A stretch of 43,680 bases of DNA, taken from NCBI GenBank assembly GCA_014361195.1, contig JACIWA010000003.1, forward strand, positions 1-43,680. The letters run 5' to 3'. Positions 1 through 7,690 of the stretch are shown here, in pieces. The notes under the pieces were generated by a model, which had not been told where the DNA came from, did not search any database, and saw only the letters and a program-made list of their open reading frames with translations. Source of the stretch: Thermoplasmatales archaeon. Its GTDB lineage: Archaea > Thermoplasmatota > E2 > UBA202 > JdFR-43. Each line of letters opens with the position of its first letter. Position 1 is the stretch's first letter. The position numbers were made by a program, and so were the translations under genes.

Positions 1-1314
1 TGCAACTGGTGGATCATTTTTTGAATTTATTGTTATATTTACCCATGCTTCATTACTATCTGCTCCATCATTATCCTTTACTTTATATTTGAATGAATCT
101 GAGCCATGATAATTTGCGTCTGGTAGGTATGTTACTGTTCCATTTGCATTTACTGTTACATTTCCATGAGATGCATTTTGGGTTATTGTTACACTGCTTG
201 CATTTATTGTTCCATCTATATCATAGTCATTTTCCAATATGTTTATTATAACAGGTGTATCTTCATCTGTTGTGCAATAATCATTATTTGCAACTGGAGG
301 ATCATTTACTGGTGTTATAGTGATATAAACTGTTGAAATGTTGCTATAATCTTTTCCATCATATGCTTGATATGTGAAATTATCCTCGCCACTATAATTT
401 GCATGAGGTGTATAAGTAAATGAGCCATCTGAATTTAGTGTTAATGTTCCATGAGATGGACCGTTTTCTAAAACAGCAGTTAAAGGATCATTATCGCCAT
501 CATAGTCATTTCCTAATACTCCAGGTGCATTTACAGTTAAAGTAGTATCTTCATCTGTGCTATAATAATCATCAATTGCAACTGGTGGTGAATTTTCTAC
601 ATTAACATATGCACTATCTTCATCATAAACAATAATATAGCTTATATTTCCTTCAGCGGTTACATTTGCTAAATTTGTAAAATTTCCATTTCCGCTAACA
701 GTAACATTAAAAGTAATATAAAACCATGTTGAATTTGAAAATGGCCCTGTCAAATTCCATGAAATATTATTTCCCCATTGAATTGGATCACTTAAGGGTG
801 TATCATTCTTTTTAGCGGATCCATTTATATAACTAAATGAATTTGGTAATATATCTGTAATATTTATATAAGATAAATTCTCTGTCCCAGTGCTGATCAC
901 TGTTATATTAAAAGTAACTATATCTCCAGAACGAACATTAACAGATTCATCCCAATATGAATTATTCCATACAGTTTTACTTGCTGTTATGTTTGGATAT
1001 CTTGGAGTAATTGGAGGAATACTTACATTTGCATAATTTGAGTTATAGTGATAACTTTTTCCCTTATTATCTTGAATTATTGCATTAATATCAGCAATAC
1101 CGCTTCCAACCGCACGGAATCTGTAAATTACATAGTGATAATCTTCTGCAAAAGAGGAATTACTGGTATACACCTCATGAATAGTTGCTAGTGTATCATT
1201 ACTCTCATTTTTTTTATGAACTGTAACATTAACTAATTCAATTATAGCGGGATCGTATTCTAATGGAAAACCACATTCATCTATATCCCTAGTGACATTA
1301 TCCCATACATGACT
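1..1314 (-). CDS. Repeat-rich cell-surface protein, downstream part in a shifted frame (open at left edge)
   Basis: This reading frame is open from position 1314 to the window edge and is clearly coding. It continues the protein that starts at 1889, but in the -1 frame. In order it holds the end of a beta-rich domain, a DUF11-type segment (DITVTF-like region with 'DILPNSFSYING'), and at least two cadherin-like/VCBS-type Ig repeats. Each repeat has the signature DEDT...LxNDYDxD...HGTLT/HGNVT...YTPxANYSGxDxFxY, and each ends in NDPPVA about every 290-300 bases. N-x-S/T sequons are frequent, as expected for an exported archaeal glycoprotein. There is no start codon of its own with a credible ribosome site. 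The product is probably the body of an adhesin or S-layer-associated protein. The C-terminus lies outside the window. Confidence 0.75.
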
Positions 1315-1889
1315 TCAAATTCTTCCCCTATTGCAGGATTTGCATTTGAAATATAAACAAACTCCGAGCTGTCTTGACTCTGCTCTTGTAATCCCTCAAC
1401 CCTTAAAGTTTGGCTTGCATTTGCGGGAGTTGCATTATCCGCTGTAACAGTTATTGTAAATGCTCTTGTATATCTCTCTTTACTTGTTATATTATCTCTT
1501 GTTATATTTACAACAAAGAAAACATCCTTACTGCTATTCGCTTCTATGATTCCAATATTTTTTGTTGTTCTTTCATTTCCATGTAGGTAAATATAAGTTG
1601 AATTATTTATTGAATTCCAGTTAAAATTTACAACAACATTTTTTGCATTAGAAGAGCCATTATTCCATATTCTTAATTGAACAACTGAACAATTCGGCCC
1701 TTGTGTAGCTGGCTTATTATTATCTATTCCTATAACATTCCATGAGACAATTGCCACCTCTAAAGTAGGGGTGTTTTGTCCTTCTATTATCCTTGGAATC
1801 AAAACTCCTCCCGCTATTATTATCGCTATCCCTATTATTCCCAATTTTTTGAGAGAATGCCCTCTCTCAGCTTTTTTCTCATTTTTCAT
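1281..1889 (-). CDS. N-terminal part of the frameshifted surface protein
   Basis: This frame encodes 202 residues with a basic N-terminus (MKNEKKAERGHSLKK) followed by one hydrophobic segment at about residues 16-33. That is a signal-anchor or uncleaved export signal. Residues 40-175 look like a CARDB/Ig-type extracellular domain with many N-x-S/T sequons. Coding character stops at EEFEV (about nucleotide 1311); the last ten or so residues before the TAG are out of frame. The frame below continues as HVWDNVTRDIDECGFPLEYDP, which reads naturally after EEFEV if one base is restored. The start is preceded by GAGGC about 12 bases upstream and by TATA-like TTTAAATA. The whole locus is probably one large surface protein broken by a single-base deletion or a sequencing error. 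Confidence 0.75.
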   Translation of the reverse strand: MKNEKKAERGHSLKKLGIIGIAIIIAGGVLIPRIIEGQNTPTLEVAIVSWNVIGIDNNKPATQGPNCSVVQLRIWNNGSSNAKNVVVNFNWNSINNSTYIYLHGNERTTKNIGIIEANSSKDVFFVVNITRDNITSKERYTRAFTITVTADNATPANASQTLRVEGLQEQSQDSSEFVYISNANPAIGEEFEVMYGIMSLGI

Positions 1890-1904
1890 TTTTTATCAGC
1901 CTCT

Positions 1905-1936
1905 ATTTAAAAATGAATTGAACGGTATTTAAATCT
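1905..1936 (-). promoter_or_regulatory. Promoter region of the surface protein gene
   Basis: On the minus strand an ATTTAAATA box lies at about 1926-1934 and a second TTTAAATA at about 1905-1912. Initiation about 25 bases after the first box would give a leader of roughly 18 bases carrying a GAGG Shine-Dalgarno-like element before the ATG at 1889. Confidence 0.4.
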
Positions 1937-1948
1937 TTCTACTGAATT

Positions 1949-1966
1949 AAAAAATTTTACTAAAAA
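1949..1966 (-). terminator. T-rich terminator after the C11 peptidase gene
   Basis: Read on the minus strand, two oligo-T runs (TTTTT then TTTTTT) follow the stop codon at 1990 within about 45 bases. Runs of this kind are the usual archaeal intrinsic termination signal. No hairpin is needed and none is obvious. Confidence 0.4.
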
Positions 1967-1989
1967 TTACGACTTTGCTATCAATTTGC

Positions 1990-3819
1990 TTATTTTATCG
2001 ATTTCAAAAATTCATCCCACAGCGTATTTTTTGCAAAATCAGTGGAAGAATAATATTTTGAATAATATAAGGGCAATGGGAAATAAATTGAACCATTTCC
2101 ATATAAAATTGAGGACAAATTAAAATTAATCTTGTTTGCAAATGAATAAAGCTCAATATATTGCGTATTTATTGCGCTTTCATTTCTTGCATCCCAGAAA
2201 CTTGAATTTCTTACCGCATCAATAAAGCATTCAAATTGCTCCATAAATTCATCAAACATGCTCAAATTCCATATCCCGAGCTTTGGAGAAGCATAAGAAT
2301 AATATCTCATATATTCCTCATAAATTATCCCGCAAAATTCCTCCACGCTTTCATCCCCACAAACCCTTCCAAAAATTGCCCCATGCGGCAAGCCCGTCGC
2401 AAGCACCGCCGAAGGACACGCAAGCATATATTCAGAGCAATTTCTCAGAGCAAATGCAACCTCTATGCATCCCATATGGCATGAAGAAAAAACTATTATG
2501 CTCATATTTTTATTCTCCAATACATTTTTAATTTCTCCTAACTCCAGCGTGTCAGAGCTACTTTTATCTAAGCATGTTCCCGCCCATCCATTTCCATGCC
2601 CCCAAAATTCAATCACATAATTTTTTGCTTTTAAATTTTCCTGAGCAAATGTTACAAATTCCTCCAAAATTGAAGCATCACCCATATTCAGCTCATTTTT
2701 TTCAATTATTGTTATAGAATTATTCATAATTATATAGAGAGCGGAATCATTGTTTAGTGAACCATCAAAAAGAATTGCAATTCCTACGCTATTGTTGATG
2801 GAAAGCAATTCATTTACCTCATTTACTGCATAATTATATAAATCATTATCCCCGCTAATATAAACCAGATAACCCCAATTGAGCAAGTATTCATGTTCTA
2901 AACTTTCATTATAAGTATCTTCAATTTCATCCTCATTGGTTTGATTCGATTCGATTAAATCATTGTTTTCATTTTCCTCATTTTGGTATTCATTCTCCTC
3001 GGTTTCATTTTCTCCCTCCCCGTTGCCATAATTGCTTTCTTGCGCACTTTCATTAAATTCTTCAGCTATGCTTTCGCTATCATTGCTTCCTCCTGATGCA
3101 CTTTCATTTTGCTGGTTTTCCTCTTCTTCATTACCATCTATTTCATTTTCTTCACTTTCATTATATTCTTCATTTTCTCCCTCCCCGTTGCCATAATTGC
3201 TTTCTTGCGCACTTTCATTAAATTCTTCAGCTATGCTTTCGCTATCATTGCTTCCTCCTGATGCACTTTCATTTTGCTGGTTTTCCTCTTCTTCATTACC
3301 ATCTATTTCATTTTCTTCACTTTCATTATATTCTTCATTTTCTCCCTCCCCGTTGCCATAATTGCTTTCTTGCGCACTTTCATTAAATTCTTCAGCTATG
3401 CTTTCGCTATCATTGCTTCCTCCTGATGCACTTTCATTTTGCTGGTTTTCCTCTTCTTCATTACCATCTATTTCATTTTCAATGCTTTCATTTCCTTGAA
3501 TTGGCTCATTTTGATTTTCTGTATTCACTTCATTTTCTTCACTTTCATTATACTCCTCTATCCCTGCGCCATCATTTTCATTTTCCTCTTTAATCCCATT
3601 TTCATCTTGAACTGGCTTTTCTGGCAAATTATCAATATTTTTTATTGCATCAAAAAGCTTCGGGAAAATTAAATAAAAAAGGGAAAGAAATGAAGAGGGC
3701 AAGTGACGAGATAATTTTTCCTCAAGCGAAGATGATTTTACATAAATGCAAGTAGATGAGGAAACAATGCATATACAAACAAACATTGCCAATAATTTAT
3801 TTAATTTCATATTGCTCAC
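1990..3819 (-). CDS. Secreted clostripain-family (peptidase C11) protease with repeat stalk
   Basis: The product is 609 residues. Residues about 7-27 are a hydrophobic export signal. Residues about 65-300 are a low-complexity Glu/Asn/Ser region containing almost three 55-residue repeats (residues 114-271). The C-terminal part, from about 310, is a caspase-fold (clan CD) domain. The catalytic dyad is visible as His408 in FWGHGNG and Cys447 in SSCHMG. Clostripain-type enzymes cut after basic residues, but the specificity here cannot be read. The signal peptide and sequon-rich linker indicate an extracellular or cell-surface enzyme for protein breakdown. No C-terminal anchor is seen, so the N-terminal hydrophobic segment may itself be the anchor. 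A TATA box (TTTATATAA, 3850-3858 minus) lies about 35 bases before the ATG. Confidence 0.85.
   Translation of the reverse strand: MSNMKLNKLLAMFVCICIVSSSTCIYVKSSSLEEKLSRHLPSSFLSLFYLIFPKLFDAIKNIDNLPEKPVQDENGIKEENENDGAGIEEYNESEENEVNTENQNEPIQGNESIENEIDGNEEEENQQNESASGGSNDSESIAEEFNESAQESNYGNGEGENEEYNESEENEIDGNEEEENQQNESASGGSNDSESIAEEFNESAQESNYGNGEGENEEYNESEENEIDGNEEEENQQNESASGGSNDSESIAEEFNESAQESNYGNGEGENETEENEYQNEENENNDLIESNQTNEDEIEDTYNESLEHEYLLNWGYLVYISGDNDLYNYAVNEVNELLSINNSVGIAILFDGSLNNDSALYIIMNNSITIIEKNELNMGDASILEEFVTFAQENLKAKNYVIEFWGHGNGWAGTCLDKSSSDTLELGEIKNVLENKNMSIIVFSSCHMGCIEVAFALRNCSEYMLACPSAVLATGLPHGAIFGRVCGDESVEEFCGIIYEEYMRYYSYASPKLGIWNLSMFDEFMEQFECFIDAVRNSSFWDARNESAINTQYIELYSFANKINFNLSSILYGNGSIYFPLPLYYSKYYSSTDFAKNTLWDEFLKSIK
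3006..3480 (-). repeat. 165-bp tandem repeat, about 2.9 identical copies, inside the C11 peptidase gene
   Basis: Copies begin at about 3011, 3176 and 3341, so the period is 165 bp (55 codons, frame-preserving). The copies look identical at DNA level over their shared length, which suggests recent expansion or continuing homogenisation. Each unit encodes four N-x-S sequons (three NES and one NDS) in a highly acidic context. Confidence 0.95.
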
Positions 3820-3873
3820 ATTTTGCTAACAAAATGTAAATAAATTGCAATTATATAAATTTTTCCAAAACAA

Positions 3874-3880
3874 TTATAAA
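3874..3880 (+). promoter_or_regulatory. TATA box of the response regulator operon
   Basis: TTATAAA is centred about 26 bases before the ATG at 3903. No Shine-Dalgarno sequence lies between them, so the transcript is probably leaderless. Confidence 0.5.
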
Positions 3881-3902
3881 TTAGCAATGCATTAAAAACG
3901 AG

Positions 3903-4325
3903 ATGAGGAAAAAAATAATGCTGATAATTGATGATGAAAAGGAAATACATGAATTGATTAAGGAATATCTATCTCCATTAAATATTGAGTTTTATTCTGC
4001 TTATAGTGGCGAGGAGGGTGTGAAAATGTACAATGAGTTGATGGCAAAGAATAAAAAACCTGATTTAGTAGTGATGGACTTAAATTTATCTGGATCAAGA
4101 AAGTTTGAAGATTTAATAAAGCAGATTGAAGGAAAAGAAATGGATGGAGTAAAAACAACAGAAGAGATATTGAAAATAGATAAAAATGCAAATGTTGTTG
4201 GATTTACCGCATTTGCCCATCTTGAATGGGGAAAGAGGTTGAAATCACTGGGAATAAAAAATGTTTTTGGAAGGGAAATAGGATTTGACGGATTTGCTAA
4301 AAAAATAAATGAACTCCTATCATGA
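3903..4325 (+). CDS. Stand-alone response regulator receiver domain
   Basis: The product is 140 residues, a single CheY-like receiver domain with no output domain. The acidic pocket is Asp10-Asp11, the phosphoacceptor is Asp59 (VVMDLNL) and the switch Thr is Thr102 (GFTAF). Two oddities are visible. The loop after the phosphoacceptor is longer than usual: about 20 residues separate DLNLSG from the MDG motif, where canonical domains have about five. The position normally held by the conserved Lys reads Arg124 (VFGRE). The TGA overlaps the ATG of the prenyltransferase gene by four bases, so the two are translationally coupled. No histidine kinase lies in the window. Confidence 0.85.
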   Translation: MRKKIMLIIDDEKEIHELIKEYLSPLNIEFYSAYSGEEGVKMYNELMAKNKKPDLVVMDLNLSGSRKFEDLIKQIEGKEMDGVKTTEEILKIDKNANVVGFTAFAHLEWGKRLKSLGIKNVFGREIGFDGFAKKINELLS

Positions 4326-5320
4326 AGAAGATCTTTTCTTATTCAAAGCTGATTCGGCTTCCTGGGCTTGGGGGGCTTGCAATTCCACCTGTGTTTGGAG
4401 CTATATCTGTTGGAGTTTATGATTTTTATTCTCTTGCCCTGCTTTTTATAATCGGGGCGGTTTCGGCAATATATGGTTTTGTTCTGAATGATTATGCGGA
4501 TGTTGAGCTCGATAGTTTGGTGCCAGAGTTAAGAGGTAAGCCAATTGTCAGTGGAGAAATTTCAAGAAAAAATGCCATAGCGGTATGTTTCTTTTCAGTT
4601 CTAATTGCATTTCTTTCAATAACAATATTATGGAGGGGGAAAGTTATAGATGAGCTTAAATTTTCCGCATTTGTAAGCATTTTTCTTGCAGGTGTATTAG
4701 GGAGCATATATAATTTATATGGAAAGAAAATTGCTGGCTCCGATTTTTTTGTTGCAATTTCAATGTCTTTTGTATTTCTATTCGGTGCTTTATCTTTTGA
4801 TAAACCAAATTTGCTGACATGGATAATTTTTATTCTTACTTTTGAGCAAACATTGCATATGAACGCAATTGAAGGAGGAATAAAAGATGCGGATCATGAC
4901 TTTCTTATGGGTGTTAAAAACATTGCACTGACAAGCGGTTTAAAGGTAGAGAAAAATAAAATTTTCATTCCCATGTCATTTAAATTATTTGGCTTTTTAC
5001 TCCGCCTCTCTTCAGCAATCTTAATTTTCATTCCTTTCATATATGGCCTAAATTATGATATATGGCAAATTTCCCTGCTTATTCTCCTAACCCTCTCTTT
5101 TCTTTACATTGAAATAAGATTTTTGAGCATAAAGGAATTTGATAGAGCAAAAATAAGAAAAATGATAAGCTCAGCAGCATTTATAAGATATGCGGTTGTT
5201 CCCATAATGCTTGTAAGCAAAATTGGCTTCCTTGGCATATTTCTCGCAATTTTCCCTATATCATGGTATATAGCATTTGTTCCTCTAACAGGCGTAAAGC
5301 CATTCCAGCCTGAAATGTAA
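4322..5320 (+). CDS. UbiA-family membrane prenyltransferase
   Basis: The product is 332 residues with about eight or nine hydrophobic helices. The first Asp-rich motif, NDYADVELD (Asn56, Asp57, Asp60, Asp64), and a second one, KDADHD near residue 188, are the Mg-diphosphate binding sites of UbiA enzymes. The acceptor cannot be read from sequence. Candidates are geranylgeranylglyceryl phosphate (archaeal ether lipids), a quinone or heme ring, or lycopene (LyeJ-type elongase). The gene starts inside the response regulator stop codon (ATGA) and is followed five bases later by a carotenoid-desaturase-like flavoprotein. This arrangement resembles the lyeJ-crtD pair of halophilic archaea and favours an isoprenoid pigment or quinone role. 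Confidence 0.8.
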   Translation: MKKIFSYSKLIRLPGLGGLAIPPVFGAISVGVYDFYSLALLFIIGAVSAIYGFVLNDYADVELDSLVPELRGKPIVSGEISRKNAIAVCFFSVLIAFLSITILWRGKVIDELKFSAFVSIFLAGVLGSIYNLYGKKIAGSDFFVAISMSFVFLFGALSFDKPNLLTWIIFILTFEQTLHMNAIEGGIKDADHDFLMGVKNIALTSGLKVEKNKIFIPMSFKLFGFLLRLSSAILIFIPFIYGLNYDIWQISLLILLTLSFLYIEIRFLSIKEFDRAKIRKMISSAAFIRYAVVPIMLVSKIGFLGIFLAIFPISWYIAFVPLTGVKPFQPEM

Positions 5321-5325
5321 AAGGG

Positions 5326-6621
5326 ATGAAAATGAAGGCATGCATAATCGGCGCGGGCGTCGGCGGGCTCGCAACGGGCGCAATGCTTGCAGAAAATGGA
5401 TGGGAGGTGGAGATTTATGAAAAGGAAAAGATAGCGGGCGGGAGGGCAATGTCCTTGAAATTGGGCGAGGAGTATTTTGAAATGCTGAAGAAATTTAATA
5501 TTTCTGTTTTGGAAGTTTCTGGAGAATATGAGGAAAAAGAGCTGGATTTAGGTTTTCATTTAATTGGGGGTGGAAAGAAGGGTGGATGTGCAAGATTGCT
5601 GAAAAATTTAGGAATAGAAGTTGAATTTATTGGCTCAAAAATCGGTTTTATAGGAAAGGAAATAAATTATCCATTTTTAAGCGGGTATGATAAAATAAAG
5701 ATGTTGCCAAGAATAATACAGCTCCTTACAACAAGGAAAAGCAAGATAGAGGAAATGAAAAAAAATTCAATGGAGGAGATGATCAAAAAATATGGGAAGG
5801 GGAAAATGAAAGATGTTCTTGAAATTTTCCCCCGTCTTGTAACAACTGTTAATGATTTGAGTAAAATTTCCGCGGGCGAATTTTTTTTTGCACAGCGTGA
5901 ATTGCTTGGGGGTGAACCAGTTGTATATCCAAAAAATGGTTTGGGAGAAATATCAAAAAAGTTAAAGGAATATATAGAAGGGAAGGGAGGGAAAATATTT
6001 TTTGGGGAGAAAGTAGATGAAATTTTAATAGAGGATGGAATTGCAAATGGAATAAGAACTGGAGAAGAGGAAAAATATTATGATGCAATAATTTCAACAA
6101 TTCCATTGCAAAAAATTTTTTCAATAGCAGATGAAAAGCATTTTCCAAAAGAATGGGCAAATTATATAAAAAATCTCAGGCCAACCGCAAGCCTTGTTTC
6201 ATATCACGCGGTTGATTTCAATGGCTTAAAAAATAAATCATTTGTTTTTATTGAAAAAAATTGTGGGTTTGAAGGAAATGATGTTGTTGGAATGATTGAT
6301 TTTAAGAAAGAGGGAATAATTCAATCTTATGCAATATGCTCACCAGAAGAAGCAAAAAGCAAAAAGAAGATGGAAGAATTGAGAAAAATAATTGAGAAAA
6401 ATTTAGAAAAACTTATCCAGGGAAAGAAAATAAAATGGTATATTTATTCAGCGGTAAGATATTTAGATGGAGTTGCAAAGACAATTGATTGCATAAAGCC
6501 AAATGTTACCACACCATTGAAAAATTTATATGTTGGGGGAGATTATGTTAATTCAAAAGGAGTTGGAGTAAATTGTGCGGTTGATTCCGCGAACTTAATT
6601 TCTTCTATTCTTTTAGCATAA
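5326..6621 (+). CDS. FAD-dependent oxidoreductase, phytoene desaturase (CrtI/CrtD) superfamily
   Basis: The product is 431 residues, shorter than the roughly 490-520 of classical CrtI. The N-terminal dinucleotide motif IIGAGVGGLATG is followed by the Glu of EIYEKE and by the GGRAMS segment typical of the family. The C-terminal FAD motif is LYVGGDYVNSKGVGVNCAVDSA. Two Met codons (residues 1 and 3) are possible starts. It lies directly behind the UbiA-family gene and is almost certainly cotranscribed. The likely role is desaturation or isomerisation of an isoprenoid substrate, for example 3,4-desaturation of an elongated carotenoid if the neighbour is a LyeJ-type enzyme. A reductase or saturase role on polyprenyl chains is an alternative. 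Confidence 0.75.
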   Translation: MKMKACIIGAGVGGLATGAMLAENGWEVEIYEKEKIAGGRAMSLKLGEEYFEMLKKFNISVLEVSGEYEEKELDLGFHLIGGGKKGGCARLLKNLGIEVEFIGSKIGFIGKEINYPFLSGYDKIKMLPRIIQLLTTRKSKIEEMKKNSMEEMIKKYGKGKMKDVLEIFPRLVTTVNDLSKISAGEFFFAQRELLGGEPVVYPKNGLGEISKKLKEYIEGKGGKIFFGEKVDEILIEDGIANGIRTGEEEKYYDAIISTIPLQKIFSIADEKHFPKEWANYIKNLRPTASLVSYHAVDFNGLKNKSFVFIEKNCGFEGNDVVGMIDFKKEGIIQSYAICSPEEAKSKKKMEELRKIIEKNLEKLIQGKKIKWYIYSAVRYLDGVAKTIDCIKPNVTTPLKNLYVGGDYVNSKGVGVNCAVDSANLISSILLA

Positions 6622-6625
6622 CTTA

Positions 6626-7573
6626 TTATTTCGGCATAACTTTTTCATTCTTTATCTTAATAATTTCCGCCTTCTCCATTACTTTAAGAATTTCTTTTAT
6701 TGCTTCCTCCTCAATTAATATTTCTTCCTCTCCTTCTTCATCTTTCCTATATATTTCCATCATTTCTTCAACAATTTCATTAATACCAAACTTTTTCCCT
6801 TTCAATTTTCCTAATATTTCATCAACCAAGGTAAGCATAAAGAAGAGTTTTCCATATCTTGGTTTCTCTTCACATAATTTCTTTACCCTATCAATCTCAT
6901 ATAAAACGTCGAGCATATTTGCATAAACATCTGAGTTTTTAAAGACCTCTATTGTATATTCTTTTTTCAAACCCAATTTATCCGCTTCTTCATCACTTAC
7001 ATCAAAATATCTCCTTATGGAAAGATTATCCGCTATTTTTCCATACATTTTTCCTTCTCTGTGCTCTACTCCATTGTTTATCAAAAGGGTATGAATGTCT
7101 TTTATAATATCCAATTCTTTAAGCCATTGGAGAATATATTTATTAAAATTTTCCTCTCCTAATTTTTCAATAATTTCTTTCTGTTTTTCCTCTGTTTGCT
7201 CAGCAATCCATGGAATGATGCTAAGTCCATCAGGCATTTCCGCTATATTCAATGATTTTTTAATCTCTTCATATTTTTTCCTCTCTGGCAAGAATTTTTC
7301 AAGAAATATATTATCAAAATATTCTATTTCCATTCCTTCCTTAAAAATTTCTCTTGCAGCTTCAATCTTCTTTTCCACATCTAAAATCGCTTCTGCAATA
7401 ATCCCTTCCTTATATTTCTCTTTCAGCTCTTTTATATCTCCTTCAACAAAATATTTTAACTCAATCGTTGCATCTAAATAATTCCTTATATCGCATCCAA
7501 CACCCGCTCCCCTCAAATCTCCCATTACTTCATCAATCTCATCTTCAATAAATGTCCCAACATATACTCGCAT
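6626..7573 (-). CDS. Conserved-looking soluble protein of unknown function
   Basis: The product is 315 residues from the ATG at 7573 (MRVYVGTF). In-frame TTG and ATG codons at 7591 and 7585 would add a short Phe-rich extension and are less likely. It is very rich in Glu, Lys and Ile, mainly helical, with no signal peptide, membrane segment or cysteine cluster. An N-terminal beta-alpha-beta-like part (about 1-55) is followed by long amphipathic helices. I do not recognise a family. It converges on the FAD protein, whose stop is four bases away, and lies 35 bases downstream of the tRNA-Leu on the same strand. It may therefore share a transcript with the regulator and tRNA. Confidence 0.65.
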   Translation of the reverse strand: MRVYVGTFIEDEIDEVMGDLRGAGVGCDIRNYLDATIELKYFVEGDIKELKEKYKEGIIAEAILDVEKKIEAAREIFKEGMEIEYFDNIFLEKFLPERKKYEEIKKSLNIAEMPDGLSIIPWIAEQTEEKQKEIIEKLGEENFNKYILQWLKELDIIKDIHTLLINNGVEHREGKMYGKIADNLSIRRYFDVSDEEADKLGLKKEYTIEVFKNSDVYANMLDVLYEIDRVKKLCEEKPRYGKLFFMLTLVDEILGKLKGKKFGINEIVEEMMEIYRKDEEGEEEILIEEEAIKEILKVMEKAEIIKIKNEKVMPK

Positions 7574-7608
7574 GAAGAAAAACATCGCCAACTATTTTAA
7601 TTTATCTA

Positions 7609-7690
7609 TGCGGGGGGTGGGGATCGAACCCACGAAGGCCTTCGCCACAGGGTCCTAAGCCCTGCGCCTTTACCTCTTGGCTACCCCCGC
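7609..7690 (-). tRNA. tRNA-Leu (anticodon UAG)
   Basis: The gene is read on the minus strand. The acceptor stem GCGGGGG pairs with CCCCCGC, the discriminator is A, and no CCA is encoded. The anticodon stem CAGGG/CCCTG encloses the loop CTTAGGA, so the anticodon is TAG (reads CUA and possibly other CUN codons). The T arm has GTTCGATCC. An extended variable arm marks a class II (leucine) tRNA and accounts for the 82-base length. No intron is seen. The first ten bases are also the last codons and TAG stop of the upstream regulator gene. Confidence 0.95.

Noticed and set aside
1290-1330. Programmed -1 frameshift in the surface protein
   Set aside because: The junction has no slippery heptamer and no evident downstream structure, so a plain indel or sequencing error is simpler.
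3006-3480. Tandem repeat considered as a CRISPR array
   Set aside because: The units are contiguous 165-bp copies without unique spacers, frame-preserving, and encode a coherent acidic linker.
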